A stretch of 64,000 nucleotides of DNA, from NCBI RefSeq assembly GCF_021532655.1, contig NZ_JAKGAS010000001.1, positions 792,824-856,823 of the forward strand. Direction: 5' to 3'. The position numbers were made by a program, and so were the translations under genes. Shown here piece by piece: positions 12,178 through 21,960 of the stretch. Within the stretch, counting starts at the first letter, position 1, and the number at the start of each line of letters is the position of its first letter. A model generated the notes under the pieces. That model was not told the origin of the DNA, ran no database searches, and saw only the letters and a program-made list of their open reading frames with translations. The DNA comes from Paraglaciecola algarum (GTDB lineage Bacteria > Pseudomonadota > Gammaproteobacteria > Enterobacterales > Alteromonadaceae).

Positions 12178-12220
12178 AAAGCGTTAATGGCCAAGGTTTC
12201 TAGCCATTAGCGCTTTTTTT
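12178..12220 (+). terminator. Rho-independent terminator after the beta-propeller gene
   Basis: Two arms, AGCG-TTAATGGC and GCCATTA-GCGCT, form an imperfect stem around an 11-base loop and are followed by seven T. It lies 35 bases after the stop of the beta-propeller gene and 44 bases before glpK, so it separates the two transcription units. Confidence 0.8.
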
Positions 12221-12263
12221 ATGCTACAAATAAAAGACATAAGTAGGGTTAAGGAAGTTTTGT

Positions 12264-13754
12264 ATGTCTGGATATTTTCTATCGATAGATCAAGGCACTA
12301 CCAGCTCTAGGGCAATTTTGTTTGATCAAGCTGGCAAGCTGGTTGCTTGTGAGCAACAAGAGTTTAGCCAATATTTCCCACAAGAAGCTTGGGTTGAACA
12401 TAAACCTGAAGATATTTGGTGCTCTGTTTATCACACTTGCCAAGCAGTACTTAACATTCAAAATTTAGCGCCAGACAATATATTGGGTATTGGCATAACC
12501 AATCAAAGAGAAACCACAGTAATTTGGAATAAGTTCACCGGAAAGACTATTTATAACGCCATAGTCTGGCAAGACCGCCGAACCTCTGAGTATTGCGATT
12601 CAATTTCTACTTCTGAAAACCAAGAATTAATTAGTCAAAAAACCGGACTATTGATTGACCCTTATTTTTCTGCAAGCAAAATTCGTTGGATCTTAGAAAA
12701 CGTTGCTGGAGCGAAGAAACAAGCGCAAAACGGCGAGCTAGCTTTTGGTACCATAGACACGTATTTGTTATGGAAACTCACAGGGGGCAAGCAACACGCA
12801 ACTGATGCCACAAATGCCTCACGCACTATGTTATTTAATATTCATACTCAAACATGGGATCACGTATTATTAAATTTATTTAATATTCCACTGAGTATGT
12901 TGCCAGAAGTTAAAAATAGTGCAGATGATTTTGGCACCACTGAAATGTCGATATTTGGTAAATCCATACCCATTTGCGCTGTGGCTGGCGACCAACACGC
13001 GGCCTTGATTGGGCAAGCATGTTTTAAACCCGGCATGACAAAAAGTACTTATGGAACAGGTTGTTTTGTGATGCAAAATACTGGAAATAAACCGTTAAAG
13101 TCAAAAAATAAGCTATTGACAACAGTTGCTTATCGCTTAGAAGGGGAGGTGACGTATGCCATTGAAGGTAGCATTTTTATGGCCGGAGCAACGGTTCAAT
13201 GGCTGCGTGATAAGTTAAAAATAATCTCTGATGCCAGTGAATGTGATGAAATTGCGGGTGACATTCGATTAAATCATGGCGTGTTTTTAGTCCCAGCCTT
13301 TACGGGGTTAGGTGCGCCTTATTGGGATCCAAAAGCCAGAGCTGCAATATTGGGGTTGAACCGCGATTCGGGTATTCAACATATAGTTGCTGCAGCTTTG
13401 CAAGCGGTGGCTTATCAGACCAAAGATCTACAACTAGCTATGGCTAAAGATGGATTAAAACCGCATACGTTGAGAGTGGATGGAGGCATGGCGAATAGCG
13501 ATTGGACTATGGCATTTCTAGCAAACATTTTAAATGTCATGGTAGAGCGCCCGCAAGTAGTTGAAACGACGGCTTTGGGAGTAGCTTACTTAACCGGCTT
13601 ACAACTTGGGATTTACAAGTCCACGCAAGACATTGCTAATTTATGGCAAAACAATAAAACGTTTACACCTTCTATATCCCACCAGTTACAAGAAGACTTG
13701 TACCAAGCTTGGCTTAATGCCGTGGCAAAAGTAAGACATTCACCCAATCATTAA
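12264..13754 (+). CDS. glpK: Glycerol kinase
   Basis: Glycerol kinase phosphorylates glycerol to sn-glycerol-3-phosphate using ATP. The 496-residue length is normal for the FGGY family. The N-terminal phosphate loop reads [13 protein letters not shown] at residues 8-20. A GxGxPYWD-type segment ([19 protein letters not shown]) and a C-terminal adenosine-binding segment ([20 protein letters not shown]) are also present. It is followed by the glycerol-3-phosphate dehydrogenase gene after three bases, forming a glpK-glpD operon. No glpF facilitator or glpR repressor is visible nearby, so uptake and control must be encoded elsewhere. Confidence 0.95.
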   Translation: MSGYFLSIDQGTTSSRAILFDQAGKLVACEQQEFSQYFPQEAWVEHKPEDIWCSVYHTCQAVLNIQNLAPDNILGIGITNQRETTVIWNKFTGKTIYNAIVWQDRRTSEYCDSISTSENQELISQKTGLLIDPYFSASKIRWILENVAGAKKQAQNGELAFGTIDTYLLWKLTGGKQHATDATNASRTMLFNIHTQTWDHVLLNLFNIPLSMLPEVKNSADDFGTTEMSIFGKSIPICAVAGDQHAALIGQACFKPGMTKSTYGTGCFVMQNTGNKPLKSKNKLLTTVAYRLEGEVTYAIEGSIFMAGATVQWLRDKLKIISDASECDEIAGDIRLNHGVFLVPAFTGLGAPYWDPKARAAILGLNRDSGIQHIVAAALQAVAYQTKDLQLAMAKDGLKPHTLRVDGGMANSDWTMAFLANILNVMVERPQVVETTALGVAYLTGLQLGIYKSTQDIANLWQNNKTFTPSISHQLQEDLYQAWLNAVAKVRHSPNH

Positions 13755-13757
13755 CCT

Positions 13758-15362
13758 ATGAATAATCTACGAAGCGCAAATTTACAAAAGTTAAGCCAAG
13801 AAACCTTCGATGTATTAATTGTAGGAGGAGGCATTAATGGAGCAGTGAGTGCTGCATCATTAGCAGCTAAAGGTGTATCAGTGGCCTTAATTGATAAAGG
13901 GGATTTTGCGGGGTTAACCAGTTCTAACTCGTCTAATCTAGCTTGGGGCGGCATCAAGTACCTTGAATCGTTCGAATTTTCTTTAGTGCATAAACTATGT
14001 AATAGCCGTAATCATTTAATGCAGAGTTACCCGTCAACTGTCAAAGAAATACGATTTTTAACTAGTATTCAAAAAGGATTTCGATTTCCACCGTTTTTCA
14101 TATATTTGGGCACATTGGTTTATTGGGCTATGGGTCGGTTTATCACTAAGTTTCCTAGTTATCTGCCAGCAAAAGAAATAAAAAAATTAGAATCAGCTAT
14201 TAACATTAGTAATGTAATTGGTGGTTTCGAATATTCAGATTGTTATCTTTATGATAACGATGCAAGATTTGTTTTCAATTTTATTCGTTCAAGTATGAGT
14301 TATGGGTGTATTGCTGCTAACTATGCAGAATGTTTGGGTGCTGAGAGGGACGGGGATATTCATGTAACTAAAGCCAAAGACTCCATTAGTGGCGAAGTAA
14401 TGCATATACGCTCTAAGTGTATTATTAACGCTTGTGGCCCTTTTGTTGATCCGCTTAATAAGTTAATTGGTGAAACAACCACGCATCACCATGTTTTTTC
14501 GAAAGGCATTCATTTAATTGTTGATAAAATCACTAATAGCCAAAAAGTATTGACATTTTTTGCCGATGACGGCCGCTTGTTTTTTGTGATCCCTATGGGT
14601 ACTAAAACCTGTATTGGCACTACCGATACCCAAGTAGAAAACCCTCACGCTATAGTTACAGAACAAGATCGCCAGTTTGTACTTGATAATGTCAATAAAC
14701 TATTAGATTTAAACAAACCATTGACTAAGCAAGATGTGATTGCTGAAAGATGCGGGGTACGACCTCTCGCAATTAAGGGCAAAGATGGTAAAGCCGATTG
14801 GGTGCAACTGTCCCGCAAACACGCCATAGATGTCAACGCAGATAAGAGTTACATGTCTATATTTGGTGGAAAACTTACTGATTGTATTAATGTAGGTAAT
14901 GAAGTCGCTGATATTGTAAAAGATTTTGGTATTAACTTACCTTACGCTAGTAAAAAATGGTATGGCGAGCCTGACGATAGTATCAAAGAAGAGTTTATGC
15001 ACCGTGCTGAATTAATGGATTTTGATTCACTTACACCAAAATCATCTTCTGAACCATTAACTCAAAGGTTTTGGCGACGTTACGGTAGAAATGCTATTAA
15101 TATGTTAGAGAGTGTTCGTGAAAATCCCAGAAAAGGTGAGTTACTGATAAAAAACTCTGAGTACTTAAGAGTTGAAATTGAACATGCGGCACAAAGAGAA
15201 ATGGTCACCAAGTTAGAAGACTTTTTACGCCGACGTTCAAAAATGGCATTGGTGTTAAGCAAAGAAGAAATATTGAGTGATCCAGGTTTATTAGAAGCTT
15301 GTGAAATATTGTTTGGCGAACAAGCTCAAGTAAAACTAGCTGAGTACAAGTTAGCTAAATAG
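13758..15362 (+). CDS. glpD: FAD-dependent glycerol-3-phosphate dehydrogenase
   Basis: A 534-residue flavoprotein that oxidises glycerol-3-phosphate to dihydroxyacetone phosphate and reduces quinone at the inner membrane. The FAD-binding motif VGGGINGA is at about residues 22-29. Family motifs NACGPFVDPLN, SKGIHLIV and CIGTTDTQ follow in order, then GGKLTD where many relatives have GGKLTT. A C-terminal helical domain completes it. It starts three bases after glpK, clearly as an operon. A hydrophobic patch (FIYLGTLVYWAMG, about residues 113-125) may help membrane contact. Oxidoreductases of this fold act on other substrates too, but the glpK neighbour makes the glycerol role likely. Confidence 0.9.
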   Translation: MNNLRSANLQKLSQETFDVLIVGGGINGAVSAASLAAKGVSVALIDKGDFAGLTSSNSSNLAWGGIKYLESFEFSLVHKLCNSRNHLMQSYPSTVKEIRFLTSIQKGFRFPPFFIYLGTLVYWAMGRFITKFPSYLPAKEIKKLESAINISNVIGGFEYSDCYLYDNDARFVFNFIRSSMSYGCIAANYAECLGAERDGDIHVTKAKDSISGEVMHIRSKCIINACGPFVDPLNKLIGETTTHHHVFSKGIHLIVDKITNSQKVLTFFADDGRLFFVIPMGTKTCIGTTDTQVENPHAIVTEQDRQFVLDNVNKLLDLNKPLTKQDVIAERCGVRPLAIKGKDGKADWVQLSRKHAIDVNADKSYMSIFGGKLTDCINVGNEVADIVKDFGINLPYASKKWYGEPDDSIKEEFMHRAELMDFDSLTPKSSSEPLTQRFWRRYGRNAINMLESVRENPRKGELLIKNSEYLRVEIEHAAQREMVTKLEDFLRRRSKMALVLSKEEILSDPGLLEACEILFGEQAQVKLAEYKLAK

Positions 15363-15398
15363 TGAATTAAATCACTTTAAGCAAACAGGCTGTATGAG

Positions 15399-15420
15399 TT
15401 TTATTCACAAGTGAATAAAA
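15399..15420. promoter_or_regulatory. Perfect 10-bp inverted repeat upstream of the di-heme/P450 genes, possible operator
   Basis: TTTTATTCAC and GTGAATAAAA are separated by only AA, giving a 22-base perfect dyad 198 bases upstream of the di-heme cytochrome start. A two-base loop is poor for an RNA hairpin, so a dimeric regulator site is the more natural reading. The protein that would bind it is not encoded next door. Confidence 0.4.
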
Positions 15421-15618
15421 AATTATTTAAAAAACAAATGACTTTCGTCTAAAGTAAAACACAAGAGGTAAAAATTAAATTTTCAGGTGTATTGTTTTCA
15501 AAGGATCTTGAAAGCAGTCATTGCACTTATTCAAACCTTAACGGGTAAAATTCAAACATAAGTGTTTAAAAGCAGTAGCACTAAATTATATAAAAATTAT
15601 GTCAGAGGGATTTTTGTC

Positions 15619-17712
15619 ATGGCTACTTTATTTCAGAATATATTCGCGTCTATTTTCTTTCTATTAAAAAATATCAAATTACTAATAGTTGTGATTGTAT
15701 TATTGGCAGTCATAGCCTTAATACTTGGCAAAGTGTATCAAGGTTGGGACGATGATCCGGATCGTGGTGCGATAGCCATTGCGAATGGTACTTTTGGTGA
15801 AAACTATTCAACTCCTATCTATCTAGATCAAGGTTGGTCTGCTAACGATAGTTTATGGTTTTACAACACCACCCAAGGCTCAGCTCTACTGCCTTATGAT
15901 TTCTTTTTAGCGTTAGAACAAGAAAACTCAACAGATTTATTTCGAGATAATCAAAATATTGATAGATATCGTTATTTACCACAGAAACCTACTTTTTTTA
16001 ATCCGGAAGGGTTTCCAGTTGGTTTTGTGCAAGAAACCTACAAAGGTAAAGATTATATAGGTTATACCTGCGCAGCTTGTCACACCGGACAAGTTAATTA
16101 TCAAGGCACAGCTATTCGAATTGATGGTGGCCCAGCAATGGCAGATATGGTGGGGTTTTTAACGGGGCTTGAAAAATCAATGTTGGCCACTCAGCAGCAA
16201 CCTCAGAAAAAACAAAGGTTTGTACAAAATGTACTTGAGTTAAGTAATGATTATTCAACTGCACAGGAAATTTTGCAAAGTCTAGACCAGTGGACAAGAA
16301 CCATTCGTTTATACAATACGGTAAACCACAGTCATATTGATTATGGTTATGCCCGTCTAGATGCCTTTGGGCGAATCTATAATCGTGTATTGCAACATAT
16401 GATAAACAAGCCGCAACTTGCTACAGCTATGAAACTAGCAGTATCGCCGATAGGCAATAGAATTTTAACTAATCAACAAATTGATAAAGTTCTAGATGGT
16501 ATTGGTGAGAATATAATTGTCGATAAACAATTTGGTTTAGTGTTTGAAAGACTTGCTTCTAAAGAAAACGGTTACCCAGGGTTAAATCAAAGGGATCTAT
16601 TAAGAGTACGAAATCAAGTATTTAACGAAGCTGATGCCCCAACTAGTTATCCCTTCTTATGGGATATTGCCCAGTCAGACTATGTGCAGTGGAATGGTGT
16701 GGCAAATAATTCAGGTGTAGGGCCTTTAGGCCGCAATACAGGCGAAGTCATAGGGGTTTTTGGTATTTTAGATTGGACCTCCCACGAAAAAAACGGCTTT
16801 AGTTTATCGGCTATATTAACTGGCCAAGAAAAGTTAAAACAACAAGTAGATTTTACATCATCGATCGATTTAACTAATTTGCGCCGTCTTGAATCTCATC
16901 TTAAAAGTTTACAATCTCCGGTTTGGCCGCGAGAGATATTAGGCGAAATTGATTTGGCTAAAGCTCAGCGGGGCCAGGTGATTTATGCCAAGTATTGCCT
17001 ATCTTGCCATGAAGTAATAGAGCGCAATAATTGGGATCGTTTAGTCGTTGCTAAGATGTCTGATATTGGTTTTATCGGCACTGATAAAGCAGCGGCTGTC
17101 AATGGTGTTGCTTATTCGGGGAAATCGGGAAATTTAAAGCACACAGTACAGTCCACTGATGTGGGAGATTTGGTAATTGAAGAAAATGCCCCAGTTATTC
17201 AAATACTTACCTCTGCCACCAAAGGCGTAATAGGTACCCCAGATGCTGACAAATACATAGTGCGTCGTTGGTTAGATAGGTTATACGATATTGGTTCATC
17301 ATTTTTTGATAATACTATTCGCAACACCATAAAAAATGGCAACTATAAATCAGACACCACTTCCTCACCTTATAATTCTTTATTAGCTTATAAAGCTCGC
17401 TCTTTAAACGGTATCTGGGCGACCGCTCCTTATTTGCATAATGGCTCCGTTCCGAGCTTGTATGACTTGTTATTGCCACAAGAAGAACGCCCTAGTGAGT
17501 TTATGGTAGGCAGTCGCGAATTTGATCCTGTCAAAGTTGGGTTTAGAGCACAGGGGTATGATGGCTTTAGATATACCACTATGCGAATAGGTGATAAAAA
17601 CACTGGTCATGAATATGGGGCAGGACGAACGCCGCAGTTAAATGGAGAAGTATTACCTGCATTGGATGAAGCCCAACGTTGGGACTTAATCGAATACATC
17701 AAAACATTATAG
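15619..17712 (+). CDS. Di-heme cytochrome c, RoxA / di-heme fatty-acid oxygenase-like
   Basis: A 697-residue protein with one N-terminal membrane anchor (about residues 16-38) and a periplasmic body with two heme motifs, CAACH at 151-155 and CLSCH at 460-464. The pattern around the first heme (YTCAACHTGQ, then AIRIDGGPAMADM) resembles large di-heme proteins related to cytochrome c peroxidase. These include the rubber oxygenase RoxA and the P. aeruginosa oleate 10S-dioxygenase and diol synthase. I chose the ATG at 15619 because AGAGGGA lies eight bases upstream; an in-frame GTG at 15562 lacks support and would place charged residues ahead of the anchor. A P450 gene follows after 16 bases. Substrate is inferred, not shown. 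Confidence 0.75.
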   Translation: MATLFQNIFASIFFLLKNIKLLIVVIVLLAVIALILGKVYQGWDDDPDRGAIAIANGTFGENYSTPIYLDQGWSANDSLWFYNTTQGSALLPYDFFLALEQENSTDLFRDNQNIDRYRYLPQKPTFFNPEGFPVGFVQETYKGKDYIGYTCAACHTGQVNYQGTAIRIDGGPAMADMVGFLTGLEKSMLATQQQPQKKQRFVQNVLELSNDYSTAQEILQSLDQWTRTIRLYNTVNHSHIDYGYARLDAFGRIYNRVLQHMINKPQLATAMKLAVSPIGNRILTNQQIDKVLDGIGENIIVDKQFGLVFERLASKENGYPGLNQRDLLRVRNQVFNEADAPTSYPFLWDIAQSDYVQWNGVANNSGVGPLGRNTGEVIGVFGILDWTSHEKNGFSLSAILTGQEKLKQQVDFTSSIDLTNLRRLESHLKSLQSPVWPREILGEIDLAKAQRGQVIYAKYCLSCHEVIERNNWDRLVVAKMSDIGFIGTDKAAAVNGVAYSGKSGNLKHTVQSTDVGDLVIEENAPVIQILTSATKGVIGTPDADKYIVRRWLDRLYDIGSSFFDNTIRNTIKNGNYKSDTTSSPYNSLLAYKARSLNGIWATAPYLHNGSVPSLYDLLLPQEERPSEFMVGSREFDPVKVGFRAQGYDGFRYTTMRIGDKNTGHEYGAGRTPQLNGEVLPALDEAQRWDLIEYIKTL

Positions 17713-17728
17713 GGCTGAGGATAAAGTC

Positions 17729-19060
17729 ATGACTAAAGATTATTTAAAAGAATACGATGCCAGTGCAGAAGCAGACAAATACCCACTAGTACAAAAGTGG
17801 ATGAAAACCGAACCATTACCTTTTTTTAAACAACTTAGGGCTGAACGTCCAATATTAGTGACCCCAGAATGTACTTTATTGGCATTATTTACTGACGTAC
17901 GTGATTGTTTGCAAATGCCTAAAATTTTTACTGTAGATCTTTATAAACCCAAAATGGGCGTAACAGATACTGAAGAAGGTTATTTGATGGCACATGACGA
18001 TGATGCTTTGCACTATCGTGAAAAATCCATTATGCAAGGTATGCTAAACCGTGACGACATCCCAAAAGTTAGAGAGGGCATAAGAGAATCAGCGCAAAAA
18101 ATATTAAAAGACGCAAATGGCCAATTAGAAATAGTAAATCACTATTGCCGTATGGTGCCCGCTATCATGGTTCAAGAGTATTTTGGTTTAGACGGGATCA
18201 ATCGACAAAAGTTACTAAAGTGGTCATTTTGGAATCAATACAACACATTTCACAATCAACCATTCGATTTAAATTCAAAGCAAAAATATGATCATATAGT
18301 AAGCGAACATAATAAATGCTCGGTTGAATTAGTAGACTATATGAAGGTATTAATTGTTAGAAAGTGGATTACTGTGCAAATCAAGGATCGTATTTTGGGT
18401 ATGGGCTTACAGTTAGTCAACTTAGTACGTTTAATTTTAAAAAAGCAGCCAATTGTCCTTCAAGATGACATAGTTAAGCGTATGTTACGCTCAAGCTTTG
18501 CTCAGCAAGTGAATTTTCCTTTAACTCGCATAGGCACTAACGCGGGAGGGTTATTAATCGGGGCGGTTGAAACGACTTCACAAGCAGTAGCTCAAGTTAT
18601 TCATATGTTTATTAATGATCCCGCTTTATATAAGCAGGCTAAGGCAGCTTCTATTCAAGAAGACAATACCGCTATAGATGCATTGGTTTGGGAGGCCCTA
18701 CGTTTTGTACCCATTAGCCCCTATATGTTTAGGCAGGCAAGTCAGGATTACACTATTGCAAAGGGGACTGAACGCGAAACGACTATAACTAAAGGTACTA
18801 ATGTATTAACCCTTACTCAATCCGCTATGTTTGATAATTACGTTAATGATAACCCAGACGAATTTAACCCAAATCGCAATTGGTATCATAACTTTAATTA
18901 TGGTTTTGCCTCCCATGATTGTTTAGGAAAGTATGTGGGCATGGCTATGATCCCTGAAATGGTCAAACAAATAATGAGGCAAGATAACTTAACACAGCAA
19001 TCTGAAATGGATTATGAAGATGGACCATTTCCAGAAAAGTATATTCTCAGCTGGGGATAA
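17729..19060 (+). CDS. Cytochrome P450
   Basis: A 443-residue P450. The I-helix carries GAVETT at 278-283, including an acid-alcohol pair for oxygen activation. The K-helix ExxR is E322-R325. The heme ligand is Cys398 in YGFASHDCLG, a variant of the usual FGxGxHxCxG. It has no membrane anchor and is probably soluble. It starts 16 bases after the di-heme cytochrome gene, so the two are probably co-transcribed. No ferredoxin or ferredoxin reductase is nearby. It may therefore use a distant redox partner, or act on a peroxide made by the di-heme protein. The basic, hydrophobic insert at about residues 205-240 is longer than in many soluble P450s. Confidence 0.88.
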   Translation: MTKDYLKEYDASAEADKYPLVQKWMKTEPLPFFKQLRAERPILVTPECTLLALFTDVRDCLQMPKIFTVDLYKPKMGVTDTEEGYLMAHDDDALHYREKSIMQGMLNRDDIPKVREGIRESAQKILKDANGQLEIVNHYCRMVPAIMVQEYFGLDGINRQKLLKWSFWNQYNTFHNQPFDLNSKQKYDHIVSEHNKCSVELVDYMKVLIVRKWITVQIKDRILGMGLQLVNLVRLILKKQPIVLQDDIVKRMLRSSFAQQVNFPLTRIGTNAGGLLIGAVETTSQAVAQVIHMFINDPALYKQAKAASIQEDNTAIDALVWEALRFVPISPYMFRQASQDYTIAKGTERETTITKGTNVLTLTQSAMFDNYVNDNPDEFNPNRNWYHNFNYGFASHDCLGKYVGMAMIPEMVKQIMRQDNLTQQSEMDYEDGPFPEKYILSWG

Positions 19061-19103
19061 GAAATTGAGCTTAACAAGCATTTGCTGATTAGAGTATGCT
19101 GAA

Positions 19104-19226
19104 CTTTGGTGTATAAATTTTGTTCAAGTAAACATTTTAATTTGAGGCGCTGACCTGAAGATACTATTGGCTTAAAACAGCGTATAAAGTCAAAAGATAT
19201 CAACAAGAATTAAAATGGTTTAGGTA
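19104..19226 (+). repeat. Partial copy of a structured intergenic repeat (copy A)
   Basis: CTTTGGTGTATAAATTTTGT and the next four bases (19104-19127) are identical to 41101-41124. TTGAGGCGCTGAC (19142-19154) matches 41141-41153 at nearly the same spacing, and AAGTCAAAAG then CAACAA then GTTTAGG also recur in order. AAACATTTTAATT (130-142 of the 19-kb block) pairs with AATTAAAATGGTTT (19208-19221) with one bulged base. Similarity to copy B fades after about 19226, and no right-hand terminal repeat is seen, so this copy looks truncated or decayed. It occupies much of the 315-base gap between the P450 and GGDEF-EAL genes; nothing else is evident there. Confidence 0.65.
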
Positions 19227-19375
19227 GTATAGAAAGCGTCAGAAATGTATTCCATGTTTAAGTGCGAAGGTGGAGCAACACATTTCAGCGGATATTCGTT
19301 TTAACCACCAGTCGTAACTTTTTACTCACGCCTTGACTTCTCTTCATAAGTGAAAAGACACCTGTTAATACAAAA

Positions 19376-21305
19376 TCAGATTGAATGCTTTAGCAAATAA
19401 TCCTTAATTTCCACCAACTCAAGAGGTTTGCCGAAATAGTAACCTTGTAGCATCTCCACGTCTAGCTCAGTTAACACTTTGACTTGTTCGATGGTTTCGA
19501 CCCCCTCTGCTACAACAGTATAATTTAGCTTCGTCGCCATCTGTTTGATTGCCTCAATAATAGGCAGACCATTGCTATTGAGTTTTCCTACAAATGATCT
19601 GTCTATTTTAATGATATCAGCGGCTAAATCCTGAATAACTGAAAGAGAAGAATATTCCGTACCAAAATCATCAATTGATACTTTAATCCCCAGACTTTGA
19701 AGTTTTTTAATTCGCTCAAATAGTATCGCTTTGTCACTTGCAAAAATAGACTCGGTGATTTCGATGGTGAGTTTATTAGCACTTAGATTTGCGATATTTA
19801 GTGAAGATGTGACCGTGTCAATAAAATTCGGGCTGTTTAATTGTAGCAATGATACGTTTACACTTACCGATGGTTTAACGTTTTTTAGATATTCTGCCCA
19901 TTGAGCTGCAGCTAGGCAGGACTGTTGCAATACCCAAGTGCCTATTGGGACAATCAAACCATATTGCTCAGCGATCGTAATAAATTCGTCTGGAGAGACA
20001 TTCTCACCATGAAAATTCCATCTAAGCAAAGCCTCAAATGAGACTATGTTTTGGTCTTTTGCTTGTACTATAGGTTGAAACACTACACGGAGTTGTTGTT
20101 TATCGATTGCTAAGGGTAAACCATTTTTCAAAATATTTTCGCGTAGTATCCGTTGTCTCATCGACACATTAAAAACACCAACAGAGCAGGGGTGATTTTT
20201 CTTTTGGTAATACATTGCCGTATCAGCTAGTTGAATTAATTCATCCGCTTTTCGGGTATGCATGGGGTAATGAGCAATACCAATTGTCGCGCCGAGTGAT
20301 AATCTATTGTTATTTACGTCATAAAATTCAGAGATTTTTTCTATGACTTTATTTGCATAGCTTAAGGCGTCGGCTTCATTAGCCCCCATAAAAGCAATTA
20401 AAAATTCATCGCCCCCCCAACGACATAAAATGTGTTGTTTATCTCTGAGTAGATTCAATCGTTTCGCTGTTTGCTTAAGGACTTTATCGCCAGTTTCATG
20501 GCCAAAAGTATCGTTAATTTTCTTGAACCCATCAAGGTCCACAAACAATAATGCAATGGGAATATCATCTTGTTTATAACACTCTAACTGTTCTTGTAAA
20601 CGATGAACGGTTAAACAGACGAGTGAGTGAATCAAGATTAGATAATTGATATATTTTGGCCGTCCTTCGAGCTACTTTTTGCTCCATCTCATTAACTAAG
20701 AGTGCATTTTCGTTTTTCAAACGAATAGCGTTTGAAGTAAAATCTGACGATTTATTTGCAGTGATAATTATCACTAAACAATAAGCAGAACCTAATATGC
20801 CAAAAATGTTTTTAAAATCATCATTAGCTAGGAGAAGCGTGAATGACGCAGGACCAAGTAAAAGCGCAGAATAGCATATGGCGGTAAATTTATGGGCCGA
20901 TAAAACGCTTGCTGCACCACCAGCGAGCGCTGACATCGTTAAAATAATGACGGACAGCTCAGTATTGTCTACATGTTGAAACAAATATACACAGTAGATT
21001 GCTAAAAGCATTCCGGTACAAAGTGTTCCTGAGACAAAACGATAAACCGCGATTTTACCCTCGTAATTCTTTTTTTTGCTATTTTTTTTCCAAAAAAAAG
21101 CATCAAGACCACGTGCTAATGCCAAACCATATAGAGCAACAAGCCAAAAATATTTAAACGTTACTGTTTCACTTGAGTAAAAACTGTACACTAAAAAAGT
21201 AGCTGCAAATAATGTAACTGCAATTCCTGACGTAGTATTGTTATACAATAATTCAGCAGCATCTCTAAACTCGGAATGAGTTGGCTTACCATCTGAAACT
21301 TTCAA
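19376..21305 (-). pseudogene. Membrane GGDEF-EAL protein interrupted by a frameshift
   Basis: Two overlapping reading frames together make one cyclic-di-GMP protein. The upstream frame (21305 to 20574) encodes several membrane segments and then enters the GGDEF domain at DSLTRLFNRSSF. The downstream frame (to 19376) resumes with LQEQL... LLFVDLDGFKKINDTFGHE, RWGGDEF and a full EAL domain (EALLRW, TIEITES, DDFGTEYSS). Removing one base near 20597 joins them as NRSSFQEQLECYKQ, which restores the family spacing F-xxx-L. The GGDEF signature and EAL motif are otherwise intact. This is either a recent inactivating insertion or a sequencing error. If the frames are separate, the downstream product lacks the start of its GGDEF domain. 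Confidence 0.85.
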
Positions 21306-21960
21306 TCAATACTTCCCATTAAATAACCATTTGTTTAAAGTTTTCACCCAGCCAAAACTATAATAAAACTTTCACGCTTTTTTGTGACAATACAGTAACG
21401 CTTTATCTTAGATATGTCGGGATTATATTGAACAAAGCAGTTAACTCTTGGTCAAGACGGTGAGCGGGCATGGATGTTCCTCATCTACTTTTTACGGTAT
21501 TGTTACTGGCGCCGGCAAAAAGATGGCATTAATTTTTACCACTATAGATAGAACTTTATACACACAAAGCCATATTATCAATTGCGGGGTTCGGAATGGG
21601 TTCCTAATTAGACTAAAGTATAAGGTTAGATTTTTGTCACAACAGGCCTACCGACCAGATGTTTTTGGACATTGCAATGCAGGGAACGTTAGGCTAGGAA
21701 ACTTGGCGCCAGTTACAACATCATCAGCTCAGATACTATACCTGTGAATTAATTACAGCCCACTAATAAAAGGAAGAGTAAGATGCAGCTATAAAGTTGG
21801 GTGTATCGATTCCATTACCAAGTCCTTTACACCAGCGGCACTGCTACATAATGGACACTCTCTGCAAACAAATATATTAAAATTCAACATGCTCTGTTCA
21901 TCATATTCTTGTAATCGATATTTTGAATATGGCCAGAGCAGCAGGTTAAATATTTACTAG
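21306..21960. other. 655-base stretch without a supportable gene
   Basis: The region lies between the start of the frameshifted GGDEF-EAL gene and the end of the next one. An open frame of 99 codons (21448-21747, plus strand) exists, but it has no recognisable domain, atypical composition and no clear ribosome binding site, so I do not call it. The first 100 bases probably hold the promoter of the minus-strand GGDEF-EAL gene. The remainder may be a decayed gene or a regulatory region. Confidence 0.5.

Noticed and set aside
15562..15618. N-terminal extension of the di-heme cytochrome from a GTG
   Set aside because: No Shine-Dalgarno sequence at the GTG, while AGAGGGA stands eight bases before the ATG at 15619, and the extension would put basic residues before the anchor.
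21448..21747. Open frame of 99 codons on the plus strand
   Set aside because: No recognisable domain, no ribosome binding site of note and unlikely amino-acid usage; I leave it as unassigned rather than call a gene.
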